64,000 nt of DNA from the NCBI GenBank assembly GCA_027625915.1, contig JANTQA010000026.1:1860001-1924000 (forward strand), given 5' to 3'. Positions 47,604 to 59,090 of this stretch are shown here, piece by piece (position 1 is the stretch's first letter; each line of letters begins with the position of its first letter). Both the position numbers and the translations under genes were made by a program. This stretch comes from Anaeramoeba flamelloides (Eukaryota; Metamonada; Anaeramoebidae). The notes under the pieces are model-generated. The model saw only the letters and a list, made by a program, of their open reading frames with translations. It searched no databases and was not told where the DNA came from.

Positions 47604-49940
47604 TCCGAAAATCTTGGTATGTGTAACAATGTATAATGTTAAAGGTTTTTATTTTGAAAGCACCTAATCAATTGTAAAGGTTTTTTTTTTTTTAAATATT
47701 TGTCAGTTAATAAGTAAATGAAAAGATTTTTTTTTAAAAACCAAAAAGAAAGAAGACTCAAAGGAGTGAAAAATAATGTGCAGGTAATTGTACTAATAAT
47801 GTGTTTGTTTCTAAATTCGAGATTGTTTGGAATTAATTGATGTTTCTAAGATTGGCTTGAGAATTAATTGGAGGAAAAAGCAGAAATAAAATGAAAAGTT
47901 TATTTTTTTTAAAAGACTTTTCGGAACTTTTTCATTTGTTTTGTTTTTTCTTTAAGATCTGACAATCCAAAAATTGTTTTTTTTAATTATCTGAAAAATT
48001 TCTACAGTGAATTTTAGATAAGAATGAAAAAATCATTTAAGGGATATTTTCCAAGGATAGAGAAAGCCTAAAACTCAGACGTGTTGTTATTGAAGGTATA
48101 TCATGAATTTTTCAAGACTTTAAATGCATTTAAAAAGTCGGTTAAATTCCAAAAAATAATTCAAAAAATTGAGTACAAACACAGTGGAAATCCTTGTGTT
48201 GTCAAGGAAATTTGAGTGAATTTCAAAAAAAAAAATTGGAGTAAAAATTTCAAGAATAATTCAATAATAATCATTTTCAATTTCCTTTGAAAAAAAGGAT
48301 GAAAATTTCAAGAAATCTTTCTTTAAAAAAACGTCTGATTTTTAATAAAATATTATTACCGTTTTGGAAAAAAAGTTCAAGACGATTTTTAATAGGTAAC
48401 TGAAAATAAAAAATTAAAATCAAATAAAAAGAAGAAACCAATTAACTTCAAATAATAATCCATTATATTATTTTCAATCAATCCAACAAATACAATTTGA
48501 ATATACTTTTTTATTGAAAGTGTAGGTGTGGTTTTGGAGATCCCAAAAATAGTCAATTTTTTGAACAAATTTTTAATAATTGATTAATCAAAGTAAAATC
48601 CCTTCAAAAGATAGTATTAAAAAAACTGTTATTGTTCTGATTACTTCGTTTTATCTTTATTTATTTATTTATTCTTTTTTTTAATTGATCTTACTTTGAA
48701 TTTTGAGTAATGTTTCGAATTAAAAGCTGTGTTTCACTGTTTTTCCACAAATGTTAAATGATTTTTTCGATGTAATTTTAATACAATAATCACTATAATG
48801 TTTTGAAATTTGTTGGGTTTTTATCCCCTTTTAAACAGTTCAAGATCAATTATGGAACTAAAATAAACTAACACTGTTATTGAATCTATTTATTGACTGT
48901 AAAAAAACGTACAGGTTTACGAATTGTAAAAATTTATTTTTATCCCCAGTCATTTTTACAATTAATACAAGTCAGTTATTTTTATCAAATAGTGGTTATT
49001 CACTTGGTCAATTAGATTCGAGGAAAAAATTATAATTTCTATTTTTTTGTTTGAAAACTTTTTTTTTTTTTGGGATTTGGTTTATTGTTTGTATTTGGAA
49101 TAAATGTGTAAATTAACTTTATCTTAATTTTAGGTATATTTGGTTTCCTTTTATTTTTTTTTTTTATTCTTCTAACAACAAAAAAATATATCTAATGGTA
49201 AAAAAATTATCCCCTAAACCCAAAACAACATAAACAATATAGATACGAAGTTGCTATCGATTTATGTATATCAAGAAGTATTTTTTAGGAAAAAGGGAGA
49301 TTATACTAACATTCGATGATTGTATCTATAAACTTGTCTATTGCGATATTTCTTTTATAATATATATATATATATATATATTCACTTTTTGGTGTCTTTC
49401 TTTTTTCTCACAAGTTACAATCATGAAAAAAAACTCCCCATTTGAAATATAAATTTATTTTTATTTATATTTCATTGCTATTTTAATCTTTTTGATTTAG
49501 TTTCTAAATTTTTCAAGAAAAAAAGAGCCAGAATTAATATAATAATACAAATATCAATGTTGTATAAAAAAAAAAGATTATCAATCAAATATTATTTTAT
49601 TTACATTTAAAGTTTACTTCAAAAATAACCTCAAATTTAGATCATTTTTATTCGTAAGTGGAAGTTTTTTCTTTGTGTGCTATTTTTGATAGTGTTTCAA
49701 ATATCTTTTAAAACAGATGAAAACATGTTTTATTGATTCTAATGAAAATAATGTTGATAAATTTGATTCAATTATTAATAAATATTCTAGAATATTGTTT
49801 ATTTTATCATAAAAGTCTAAATTAAAAAATATAGGTAATGAGAAATTTTTATTTCATTTTGATATAATTTCACTAATATTATCTCAAGAGAAAAATCAAT
49901 TTATTTTTTTTATGCCAAAATTCATAATTTAATCCAAATA
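47604..49940. other. Intergenic stretch upstream of CK1
   Basis: Contains the CK1 5' flank and one family e element (48361-48750), with an AT repeat near 49360-49380. I see no gene in it. Confidence 0.5.
48361..48750. mobile_element. 410 bp TIR element (family e), copy 3
   Basis: Inverted relative to copies 1 and 2. It starts TTGGAAAAAAAGTTCAAG, contains CCATTATATTATT and GAACAAATTTTTAATAATTG, and ends GTGTTTCACTGTTTTTCCAC. Terminal repeats are somewhat diverged. Confidence 0.72.
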
Positions 49941-50480
49941 TACCCCAATTCAAATTTTTAACACACCAAAATTCGATTTGTTAAAAAAAACTTATTTAAT
50001 CAATTAAAGAAATAATACCAAATTAGAACCATTTTCTAATTGAAATATTAACACTTGATTATAAATTACACTATTATAAAAACAAAAAATAAATAATTAT
50101 CAATGCAAATAAATAAAGGATGTGTTCAAATTTTTGGAGAGAGCAAAAAAAAAAAATATATTTTAAATTTGTAAAAATTTTACCAAAAATTATTGATCAA
50201 TCAAATAGTTAGATATCATGAAATAATTTTATTTAAGTTCTTCTATTTGGAACAACTCAACTTTGCGATAAGGTCGTCTATTTTTAAAAAAAAATTTGAT
50301 TTAACCTAACAAGTTAATTTTACAAAATTCAAAAAATGAAATGAAAACAAAAAACTAAAAGATGTTAAAATGGTTTTAATATTTTACAAAAATCAAATTT
50401 ATTTCCAATTTGAATGAAATTGAATTATTGTGATTGTTTATATGTTTTAACTGCGTGGAAAATTTTAAATTTTGGTTTAA
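49941..50480 (-). mobile_element. 530 bp TIR element (family c), copy 3
   Basis: In inverted orientation: starts CCCCAATTCAAATTTTTAAC and ends GCGTGGAAAATTTTAAATTT. The core AAGTTCTTCTATTTGGAACA and ATTGATCAATCAAATAGTTA match the other copies. Confidence 0.75.
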
Positions 50481-50703
50481 TTTTCAAAAATATCAATAGA
50501 AAAAATAACAAAACAAGGAAAAACACAAAAAAATATAATAAATTGTTTAAATAATTTGATTTGTTATTTGGTATTTTACCCAATTAAAACTTCTTTACTT
50601 GATCAAATAATTTTTCGTTTCGTTATATATCTTAGGAAGCGGGGTGATTCAACAATATTAATCGTATTTTTTGAGAAAAAAACTAAGTTAATTAAAATTT
50701 TGT

Positions 50704-50905
50704 TACAGTCAGTTTCACTTTTAAGGCACAAACTTTCAACGAAATTTAAGGCACAATCAAAATCTCAAATTAAGGCACAAAATTCAAATTCTAGTAAAAA
50801 TAAATTGAAAAAAAAAAAATTCCAAATTTTGTGCCTTAATTTGAGATTTTTTTTGTGCCTTAAATTTCGTTGAAAGTTTGTGCCTTAAAAGTGAAACTGA
50901 CTGTA
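50704..50905. mobile_element. Palindromic TA-flanked MITE, copy 7
   Basis: A full-length copy with both TA flanks and all six internal motifs. Only the central A-run and a few bases differ from copies 2 and 6. Confidence 0.92.
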
Positions 50906-51830
50906 TTATATCTATAAAATAGAGTAAATATCAAATCAAAATATTCTTTTTCTTGAAAAAGTGAAAAAAAAAATTTATTCTTAAACAAAGACAATATAAA
51001 GAGAAAAAAAAGCAAAAAATAAAAAAAAATACAAAAAAAATACAAAAAAAAAGACAAAAAAATAAATGGTAGGAACAATTCAATTGTTGTAAGTTTTTTA
51101 GTTTACATCAAGTCTCAAATGGTTATTGATAATTTATTCGGATATTAACCATGTGGGGATTCAATGTATCCATGTCATGGTTATGTCGTTTATCATAATA
51201 CTACACTTGAGAGAAGTTTATCACAGGACTAGGAATTATATATTATTCCCCATAATGTAGCATCATGATAAAGTAATTCTATTCAACATTAATATAAATC
51301 AAAATAATAATTTCTCTTCTTCAAGCTTTTATTCATCAAATAAAAAAAAAAATTATTTGATTGAAAAAAAAAAGGAAAGTCAAATCATATAATTGAAAAA
51401 TAATAAAAAATTTTTATCAATAATACAAGAAGTATTTCAAAGCATTAATTACAAAATGTTTTTTATTAACAAACAAATTATATAAATCATTGAAATCGCA
51501 TTTATCTTGGAAATTAACTTTCAAATATAAAGTATTCGGCTTTCTAAAAAGGGATTCATTAATTTTGGTTTTTCAATAATAAAATAAAATTAAATTTTTA
51601 GGAGTTTTTATTTTTGGGTTTCTAAGGATCCATTGTCCATTATCAATAATTTAAAAAAATTTTTGATTTGAGTTTCTTTTTTTTTTTTCTATCAAATAAT
51701 TTTTATGAAATTCAAAACAAATAAATCAAAAAGAAAAAAAAAAAAAATACTAATAAAATGTTTCAATTAAAAAAATTACAAAAAATGTTAATAATTTTAT
51801 TTTTGTATTAATAATCATCAAAGCAAAAAG

Positions 51831-51868
<38 letters not shown>

Positions 51869-52121
51869 AAAGAAAATATTAATAAATATAAATAAGGAAA
51901 ACAATAATATTCGAAATTCATTTGCAGATTAAGTATATAGATTATAAAAGATCTATAACTTGTAATTATAGTATTATGTAAAATATAAGATAAAATAATT
52001 CATAATTTTTTTGAAAATAATTTTAAAAAAACAATAAGGTGAAAATAAAAAGAATAAATTAAATGAAATGAAAAAAATAATTTCATTTGATTGTAAAGTT
52101 ATGAAAAAAAACAATTTATAT
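50906..52121. other. Stretch downstream of the CDK gene
   Basis: Mostly A/T-rich. It contains a hairpin near 51147-51188 and a 37-base A run at 51831-51867. The final part is the likely 3' end region of the CDK gene. Confidence 0.45.
51147..51188. repeat. Isolated GC-richer hairpin
   Basis: AACCATG at the left pairs with CATGGTT at the right, and TGGGGAT with ATCCA inside, around a short loop. It stands out because it is less AT-rich than its surroundings. No RNA family was recognised. Confidence 0.4.
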
Positions 52122-55100
52122 CTAATGGAATTGATTTTGATCATGGTAATATTGGTTAGGGAGTTGTGTTTGAACAAAACTTCTACCTCTGGCTCTTCCA
52201 CGACTTCCGCCTCTACCGCGTATACTATTCATTTCCCTTGCTCTTCCACTTCCTCTCGCCATTCCTCTACTTCTTATATTAATAATATCGCCACTGCCTC
52301 TGCCTCTGCCTCTGTCCATACCTCTTCCTCTGTAAATGCCTCTTCCTCTGTCCATACCTCTGCCTCTGATCATTCCTCTGCCTCTGATCATTCCTCTACC
52401 TCTGACCATTCCTCTGCCCCTTATCATTCCTCTGCCTCTGCCTCTGCCTCTGCCTCTGCCTCTGCTCCCACCTCTTCTGGCATTCATATTTGGATTTTTG
52501 TTAGTATTATGGCTGTGAAAATTCGATCTGTTAACATTATTATAATTATTGCTTCTTTGCTTTTTGATATTATTTTTATTATTTTCACGTCTCATTGCTT
52601 CTTTACGATTTTTTGAATCCAATTCGTGGGTGTCGGGATAATTTGGTAACGATTGGGGTATGGCAGGCATTGGATCTGTCCAAAAGAATTCGTGGTCTAA
52701 TGTCTCATGGGCCGTCATTCTTTTCGAAGGGTCCAATGAGAGAAGATTATCAAGAAGATCAACAACCTGCTTTCCAAAGGATTTGAATGATTCGCGAACC
52801 ACCCTTGGTAAGCTTCGTTTTGGTTTATATTTTTGATAATATTTTAGTTTGTGCGCGCCGTCCCAATTGTTTTGATCGGGGGTGCCGCACAGCGACCAAA
52901 TCAAATCGAGTTGCTCAAATTCCTTTTTGCCAGGCAAAAGTGGCTTTCGAAACAACAGCTCCGCTAGAACGCAACCAACCGACCACATGTCAACCGAATA
53001 ATCGTAATTTGTTGATCCCAAGAGCAACTCGGGCGATCGATACCAAAGCGTGACAACCCTGTCCGTAAGACGCTTGTCACGCGCAATTCTTGCCAGACCA
53101 AAGTCCGCGATCTTTAATTGTCCCTGGTTGTCGATCAAAAGATTGGCACCTTTGATGTCACGATGAAGCACATTTCTTGAATGGCAATAATGCAGTCCCT
53201 CAAGCAATTGCTTCATATAGCACTTAATTTGTGGTAATGTAAATTTGTGGACATTTGGCGAATCAATTAAGCCGGCTAAATCGTGCCCAATGTATTCAAA
53301 AACCATATAAATAGAGCCAATACCTTCTTTTTTTGTTGTGCAGCTTGTAACAACTTCTTTTAATTTGACAACATTTTGATGATCTAGCATTTGGAGGAGT
53401 TTGATTTCTCGAATGGCAGTTAACGGAAAGCCCTCGCTTTCTCCAGACATCCGTACTCTTTTTAGTGCTACTTTTTCTTTTGTTTGAATATTTTCAGAAA
53501 GTGAAACCTTTTATTATTATTTAAGAATTTGCGAAAATAATGATATTTGATTTGAAATATAAAAAAGATCGTTTAGTAAATTTTTTTTTTTTTTTTATTA
53601 TTGGGAATTATTCCATATTTTTTATTTTTTAATTTTTTGTTATTGGAAATTATTCATTTTTTTTTTTTTTTTAATAGTTTTTGAAATAAAAACAAAGACA
53701 ATAAATAAAATAAATCCTTTCCTTTCCTTAATAGTTTGAAAAATAATGGAATTATATTTTAAAGGTTATTTAATTTGAATTGGATTACAAAAAGTAATAT
53801 TTAATTAACAAAAATCTTTGAAAATATTATTATTATTTTTTTCCGCTGTTTAAAAATTTATGACGTAAAGAATTTATAAACTTGCTTTGTTCTCGTTGTT
53901 TGAAAAAAGTGTGTACAAAAGTTTTTAAAAGTGTTGATTCAAGTTGTTTGGTTCACTCTTTTAAGTAGGCCGAGTGACACTTTTTGAAACCCTTTATTAT
54001 TCACTTTTTTTTAAAATGGCTGTGGAAAATGAAATCATTATATTTATTAATTACTATTTATTAAATTTATTCAAATAAGAAAAAATAAAAATTGAAAAGA
54101 TTTGTTATTTAAAAAAAAAAAAAAATGCAATTGAATGAACAAATAATCAAAGATTCTCATTTGAGAGAATTTTTTGAATGGTCCTTCTTTACATAAATAA
54201 AAAATTAAAACCCATTGAACTGGACTTAGTTTTTTTCGTTTTTTTAATTATATTTTAATTCAATTTTTAAGAATAAAAAATTTTATATTTTAAAAATAAA
54301 AATATTAAAAATAGCATTAATAGAATATTTTAAAACAATTAGTAGTGTCTTGTAATACAGTATTATAATTTAATTATATTTTTCTTTTTTTTTAAATTCA
54401 GAATTATGAAATTTATTTGTTATTGATAAATTATCCTTGGCTTTTGTTTTTTTAATTTTATTTTTTTAAAATTAAATAAATATTAATAAAACTTATAAAG
54501 TTATATTTATTTTGAATTTATAATAATTTATAGATTAATGATAGTAAAGAATAGAAATTTTACATAATTTTTCATGCATAAGTTAAATTTTATTGTTTTT
54601 TATAGCTAGATTCTAATTATTGATTCTTATGTTTTCAAAAATGGTAGATATTTTTTTAAAAAAAAAAAAAAAATTCTTGAACATTTTTGATTTTGTAAAA
54701 TAAACTATATTCCAAAATTTTTGACACAGTTATAAACGGTTGAAAGAATAACAATGCCACACTTTAAATTCAATTTGGAAATAATTTTGATTTTACAAAC
54801 TAATTCATTTTTTGTATTTTTTGTTTTGTTTTTAAATTCCTTTTTTCCAATAACCTGATCTGTTTTCCTTAGATCTGGAATTTTTTTTTTTGATGGTTGA
54901 TAGAAGGTTAGTGTTGAGTTTGTTTAATAGAAAAATCCACATACATTTTTCCGATAGTATCTTATCATTTGATCGATCAACAATTGTTGGTGGAATTTCA
55001 ACAAATTAACCAATGCATTTTTTGTTCAGCTCGTTTCATTATTTTGGACACACCAATTTTTATGTTAGAGTTTTATATTTTTTTCTTTTATTTGGATGAA

Positions 55101-57614
55101 AATGATTACTTATTAAAACATTAATACTGGGTAACTTTAATGTTTTTTTATATTAAGTTTGGAAAAATATAATAAATTTGGTTTTTTTTTTGCCTATTTT
55201 TGATTTTGGGTGTGTCCAAATTTTTGGAATGGGATTTATATTTCGAAATTTGAATATCAAAATTCCTGTTTCAAAATGGAAATTTTGTAATATATGATTT
55301 GGAACATGTTTTACAGAAAAGATATTCCGGAACATATCTTTGGAAATTGATGTTCAGTAATTTTGAAAGCAAATTTCTCATTTGAAATATTGTAAAAAAT
55401 TATTGTTTTAAAAAAAATGGTTTACAGGAAAAATAAATCGGTGTTTTGAAAAATAAAAAAAGTTAAACACAAACACAATCAAATACCTTTTCATAAAAAT
55501 TTTACAAAAATAGAATTGTTAGTGAATAATATTATGGGTATTAAAAATAAAAATTTAAAATTCTATCTCATAGATAAAGTGAACACTTAGTTCGAACCTC
55601 CTCAATTTGACAATTTTGTTTTGCTTTAGCAAATTTTGTTGTATATAAATGTTCACTAAGGGCTATTCATATTTTATACTCTGTGGATGTTGAAATACAA
55701 TACCTTAACCAATAAAAATGATTTAAAAGAATGTTAATTAAAGGAAAGATAAAATATTGCAAATTTTGGGATTTTTGAGGATTTGATGGAAAATTATAGA
55801 AAGCCTTTGTTGATCCAAAAACTTTAGTGAGTTTTCAAACAAATCAAGACTAAATTTAAAAATCGTTTTTTTTTTTTTTTTTTTTGATATTGCGAGACTT
55901 TTGTCCAAATTAAGTTTTAAGTATATTAGTACACTTGAAGTAAACGAACTGGGTATTTAAATGAATTTTAAATAACCAGAAAGAAGTGAATTTTGGTTTC
56001 CGAACCTTTTAAAGGCAAATTTTGAATTTAGTTAGTAAAAACAGTTTTACCCAAATAGCAAAATTTCGAAAAAAAAACCTAAATTTTAAATTTGAACAGA
56101 TCACTTGACTCAATATTCTTTTAACACAACAAATATATTGTTAGTCTTAAAAGAAATATTCACAGAATATAAAATATGAATAGCCCTTAAGAAAAAGAAA
56201 ATGAAAAGGAAAATGAAAAGGAAAAAGAAAATAAAAAAGAAAAAGAAAAAGAAAAAGAAAATGAAAATGAAAATGAAAATTGAAATTAAAATTAATTATT
56301 ATTTTTATTTAATTTAATTTGACAAATTTTTTTTGTGTTTTTTATTAAGGTATCCCTGTTCTGTAAAAGATAGTTCGGAACACAAATTACGAAAAAGTTA
56401 TTCCGTATATCATTTTACAAACTTGGTTATTACGTAAAATCTCTAATATTTAATCAATAGGTTATTTTTTAATCTTATATTCACATTGTGAAAATATAGA
56501 GAAAATACAACTTTATCAGAGGAAGGGAACAAAAATAGTCAATTTTTGGGTTTTTTCGTGAATAATTATTGAGTAAATCTTAAAATTAAACAAAATTCAG
56601 AAAAAAAAAATGACTATTATTAGTTATAAATATTAATTTCAAAAGATAGTGGATCATTATTATTTTGTGTTTCTATTTCTATAGATTTGGAAATGGTTCC
56701 AAAAAAAAAAAAAAAAAAAACCAAAAATGACGATTTTTAATTGTGATCCAAAGTAAAAAAATCCAACAATTTAAACGTTGATCAATAATATTTGATCAAT
56801 AGACTTTTTTGAGTCATTTGAATCATAGTGCACTAATACCATTTGCTCTCAATAACAATATACTCTTAATTGAGAGACAAATCTAGGGTGACGCTCATAT
56901 CTTAAAATCCATATCCAAGTAATAAAATGAAATATTTGTCGTACCACTCTTCGGGCTCACAGAGCCCAAAGGGTTTCCAAGATTTAGAAATATCAGAAGA
57001 ATTAAAATTTGAAGAAAAAAGGTTTTGTTATTTCATTAGGGAATAGTGAGCCTTTGAGTTAATGTCTTGTTTCAAGAAAAGAAAGCTGTTAAATTAGTGT
57101 GGGTGCAAAGGTCTCTCACTTGTTTGCTCATTCTTTCCGTTTTGTTCTCAATATTCAAACAATTTCTGTTTTATGTTTTTCTCCAATTTTTCATAAAATC
57201 AAACAATAAAAAGGGAAAAATGACTGTGAAAGTTTTTGAAACTTTAACTGGCTTTTCTTCTCTTTTTCCTGTTAGCCCAAAGAAAAAATGAAAAACCTCA
57301 AAAAACAAAAGTTGTTCTGCCTACAAAGAAAATAAAAAAAAATTAATTTATTTTTATTTTTTTTTCTTTTGAGCAAACAATTATTTTCTTTTTATTTTTT
57401 TAAAAAATTGAAAAAAAAAATTAAGTAAAGAATAATAATAAACAAAATTGATGATTACCTCACCATAAGAGCCAAGTCCCAAGACCTTGATCTTTCGAAA
57501 AATTGAAACGTTTCTTGAACCCCATTTTTCCGGCTGAATTTGGTTCGAGACTTGATCTTTTTCTTCCAACCATTCGTTTTTCATGTTTCGTTTTCTTTCA
57601 TTGATTTTCGACAT
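52122..57614 (-). CDS. CDK9/CDK12/CDKC-class cyclin-dependent kinase with RG-rich tail
   Basis: Exons 57614-57459 and 53507-52122 give 513 residues. Exon 1 ends in the Gly loop (GLGSYGE, 46-52). Exon 2 completes it with V53 and holds VALKRV (K68), PLTAIRE (80-86), HRDIKGANLL (167-169), DFGLAR (187-189) and the T-loop RVVTLWYRSPELLLG with T205. NNWDG, FFWTDP and a post-kinase Leu/Pro segment match plant CDKC and CDK9/12. These kinases partner with cyclin T or K and phosphorylate RNA polymerase II and elongation factors in the nucleus. The splice join is GAG|GTAATC to AAAAG|GTTTCA, phase 0, across 3.95 kb. Residues 395-495 form an RG/RGRGM repeat tail with about 40 arginines, an RNA-binding-type and potentially methylated region. 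The start is the ATG at 57614; the frame stays open a little upstream without another ATG. Confidence 0.92.
54702..55237 (+). mobile_element. 530 bp TIR element (family c), copy 4
   Basis: Starts AAACTATATTCCAAAATTTT and ends GTCCAAATTTTTGGAATGGG. The core TTTGATCGATCAACAATTG and GTTGGTGGAATTTCAAC is conserved. This copy best shows the inverted termini (TTCCAAAATTTTTGACACA against GTGTGTCCAAATTTTTGGAA). Confidence 0.78.
55657..56189. mobile_element. TIR element g1
   Basis: Left TAAGGGCTATTCATATTTTA plus TACTCTGTG, right CACAGAATATAAAATATGAA plus TAGCCCTTA: a terminal inverted repeat of about 30 bp with one mismatch. 533 bp without a coding frame. The terminus resembles d1 and d2. Confidence 0.78.
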
Positions 57615-57844
57615 GTTTATCAAACTCTCAAGAGAAAGATCTTTAAAAAAAAAAAAAAGAAAGAAAGAAAGAAAGAATAAAAAATAAAAAGAAAAACTAA
57701 AAAAAAATTTGTTCGTTAAATATAAAAAAAGTTTTTTTTTTTTGAGTACAAGGAAAGAATTGTAACAAGAAACAAAAAGTAGTCACTTAATGTTTTTTAA
57801 CAAATAAAAAAAAAAAGTAAAAAATTTTGTTGTAAATAAGAACG

Positions 57845-57881
<37 letters not shown>

Positions 57882-59090
57882 ATAAATTTAAATTTTTAAC
57901 ATTTACAGGAAATTCACCAAAAAAACAAACGGGAATTTAAAGATAGAAACACTTTTCATTTTTTTTTTTTTTTCACAAGAAATGATGAAAATATTTTTCA
58001 CAGATGCTGAGTAATTACTTGAAAAATTTTCGTTTATTGTTGTCTTTTAGAAAAGAGAGATTTAAATGGGTTGAATGCTTAAATTTCGTTTTTTGGATAC
58101 AAGTGTGCTATTGTCATTTCAAATTTAGAAAGCTGAAATACTTTTTAATATCACGAGGTAACCAAGTAATGGAATTAAATTTACATAGAGTTGCGTAAAC
58201 GATATAAAACTCACCAAGTATTTGAATCTAAATCATTGAGGAGTAAGAAATTAAAAACGGTTTTCTTTTTAAAAGGAAATCCGAAAAAATCATTGTTTAG
58301 ATCAGAAGAGAAGGAGAGAGCGAAATGTTTGAGGGTCTGTTATGTCTTAAAATCAGATTGGTTTTTCATTTTTTAATCAAAAAAAATGAAATGTTTTGGG
58401 ATTTTTTCAATGCAACATCAATAAATAAAAAGACACCAGCCTTTAAAAATCTGAAATAAAACAAACTTTAAAATTACACTGATATTGGAAATAACACTTG
58501 GCATTTACACACCATAAAAGACAAAATAAATACAAAATTTCAATTTTGTTGGTGATAAAGGAAATGGGTGCTGGTTGTCAACAAACGAGTTAATTTCAAA
58601 ATTGAAGATTGGATTTTTTGGAAATCATCAAAAAATATGATTTAATCATATTACTATTGTTTGATCAGTTTTCAAATTAATAGACTTAATCATGGTGAAA
58701 CACCTTTGTGAAGACATGGAAAGTTTTAATTTTGTTCTTTCATGGTTGGTTTCCTTTTTATTTTTGTTTAATGATTCAAACCAAATTTCTAATAATAGAA
58801 AAGGAAAGTCAGATTTTTTCTCATTTAAAACCGAAAGGGAAGAATAGAAAAGAGAAAAATGGTTGACAAGAATCAGTATTTGTTGATCTTTCAACAGATT
58901 TTCTTTCTAGGTCGCTCAAAACATCAATTTTTGGGTTGCAAATGAACTGTGAATTACAAACAAAACATTCAAAATAACTAAAAAAGGAATGTCCAAATTT
59001 AAAATTTACACAACAACCCGGAATTGGACTGAATTGAATTTTTTTTTCATTTTTTCGTTTTTTTCGTTAACAAACAAAACATACAATTAA
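57615..59090. other. Divergent intergenic region between CDK and SARAF-like genes
   Basis: The region holds the 5' flanks of two divergent genes. It has an AAAG repeat (about 57655-57675) and a 35-base A run (57845-57879). Short Lys/Phe-rich frames on both strands between 58004 and 58894 have no recognisable features. Confidence 0.5.

Larger units (their letters stand above)
53508..57458 (-). other. CDK intron
   Basis: 3.95 kb between the Gly-loop halves. It contains a family c element (54702-55237) and element g1 (55657-56189), followed by a GAAAAA-type purine repeat (56190-56280). The plus-strand frame at 57067-57291 has a hydrophobic stretch but no family match. Confidence 0.8.
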
